Shown here: piece after piece, positions 63,944-64,000 of the stretch
How the letters are laid out: each line of letters begins with the position of its first letter
How positions within the stretch are numbered: the first letter of the stretch is position 1
Origin: Blakeslea trispora
Lineage: Eukaryota; Mucoromycota; Mucoromycetes; Mucorales; Choanephoraceae
Assembly: GCA_025331445.1 (NCBI GenBank)
Contig: JAIWNE010000006.1
Span: forward strand, 62,001-126,000
Direction: 5' to 3'
Length of the DNA stretch: 64,000 bases
Notes under the pieces: model-generated
Seen by the model: the letters and a program-made list of their open reading frames with translations, nothing else
Database searches by the model: none
Told to the model about the DNA's origin: nothing
Program-made: the position numbers and the translations under genes

Positions 63944-64000
63944 CTGAGAAACAGACTCAAATCAAATCATGCTTTCTGCATATTAAATCTTTCCATTTTT

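Overview
The window looks like nuclear DNA of an early-diverging filamentous fungus, most likely Mucoromycota (Mucorales-like). The grounds are AT-rich sequence with long A and T runs, many short introns (mostly about 50-75 nt, GT-AG, often with CTAAC/CTGAC-like branch sites), dense small genes on both strands, and a mix of conserved eukaryotic genes with fungal ones (GDS1/APSES-type regulator, SPO71-like, alpha-arrestin, GPI-type chitin-deacetylase-like protein). I cannot name the species. The multi-exon models below were joined by hand, and every spliced model adds up to an intact reading frame.

Layout. 1-3.1 kb: no convincing gene, several short tandem repeats. 3.2-16 kb: coiled-coil protein (-), eIF3j (-), CNOT11 (-), SYF2 (+), TBCK (-, with a 51-glutamine tract), and a large winged-helix plus APSES-like regulator (-). 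16-22.8 kb: possible small membrane protein (-), coiled-coil protein (+), WKF-domain protein (+), GATA+PHD protein (+), degenerate NodB-fold, GPI-anchored protein (+). 24.4-30 kb: Rap1-type GTPase (+), KEOPS subunit Pcc1 (-), and a Barentsz/CASC3-like protein with a long tryptophan-glycine-rich tail (+). 30-34.5 kb: a transposase fragment, then a SPO71-like PH protein (+). 36-41.7 kb: arrestin-like protein (-), CWC15 (-), TMEM164-like protein (-), RRM-zinc finger-RRM protein (+). 41.9-51.2 kb: three divergent histone pairs, H2B/H2A, H3/H4 and H2A/H2B, the last two separated by about 4.6 kb of gene-poor DNA that holds a decayed coding remnant. 53.2-55.4 kb: ribosomal protein uL15 (-) and a putative DNA-binding protein (-) with a long CT microsatellite in an intron. 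55.4-64 kb: gene-poor and repeat-bearing, with a Mutator-like transposase whose +1 frame continues into an OTU-like cysteine protease, and one small intact gene at 61.6 kb.

Shared themes. Many genes serve mRNA biology: translation initiation (eIF3j), deadenylation (CNOT11), splicing (SYF2, CWC15, the RRM-ZnF-RRM protein) and the exon junction complex (Barentsz-like). The histone pairs form a chromatin block with TATA boxes 65-85 bp upstream of each start and MCB/SCB-like elements in the shared promoters. The most unusual items are the WG/GW-rich Barentsz-like protein (a candidate Argonaute platform), the transposase-OTU gene with a CTT-TGA-C junction, and duplicate H2A and H2B genes that are base-identical over the compared coding segments although their flanks and the H2B tails differ.
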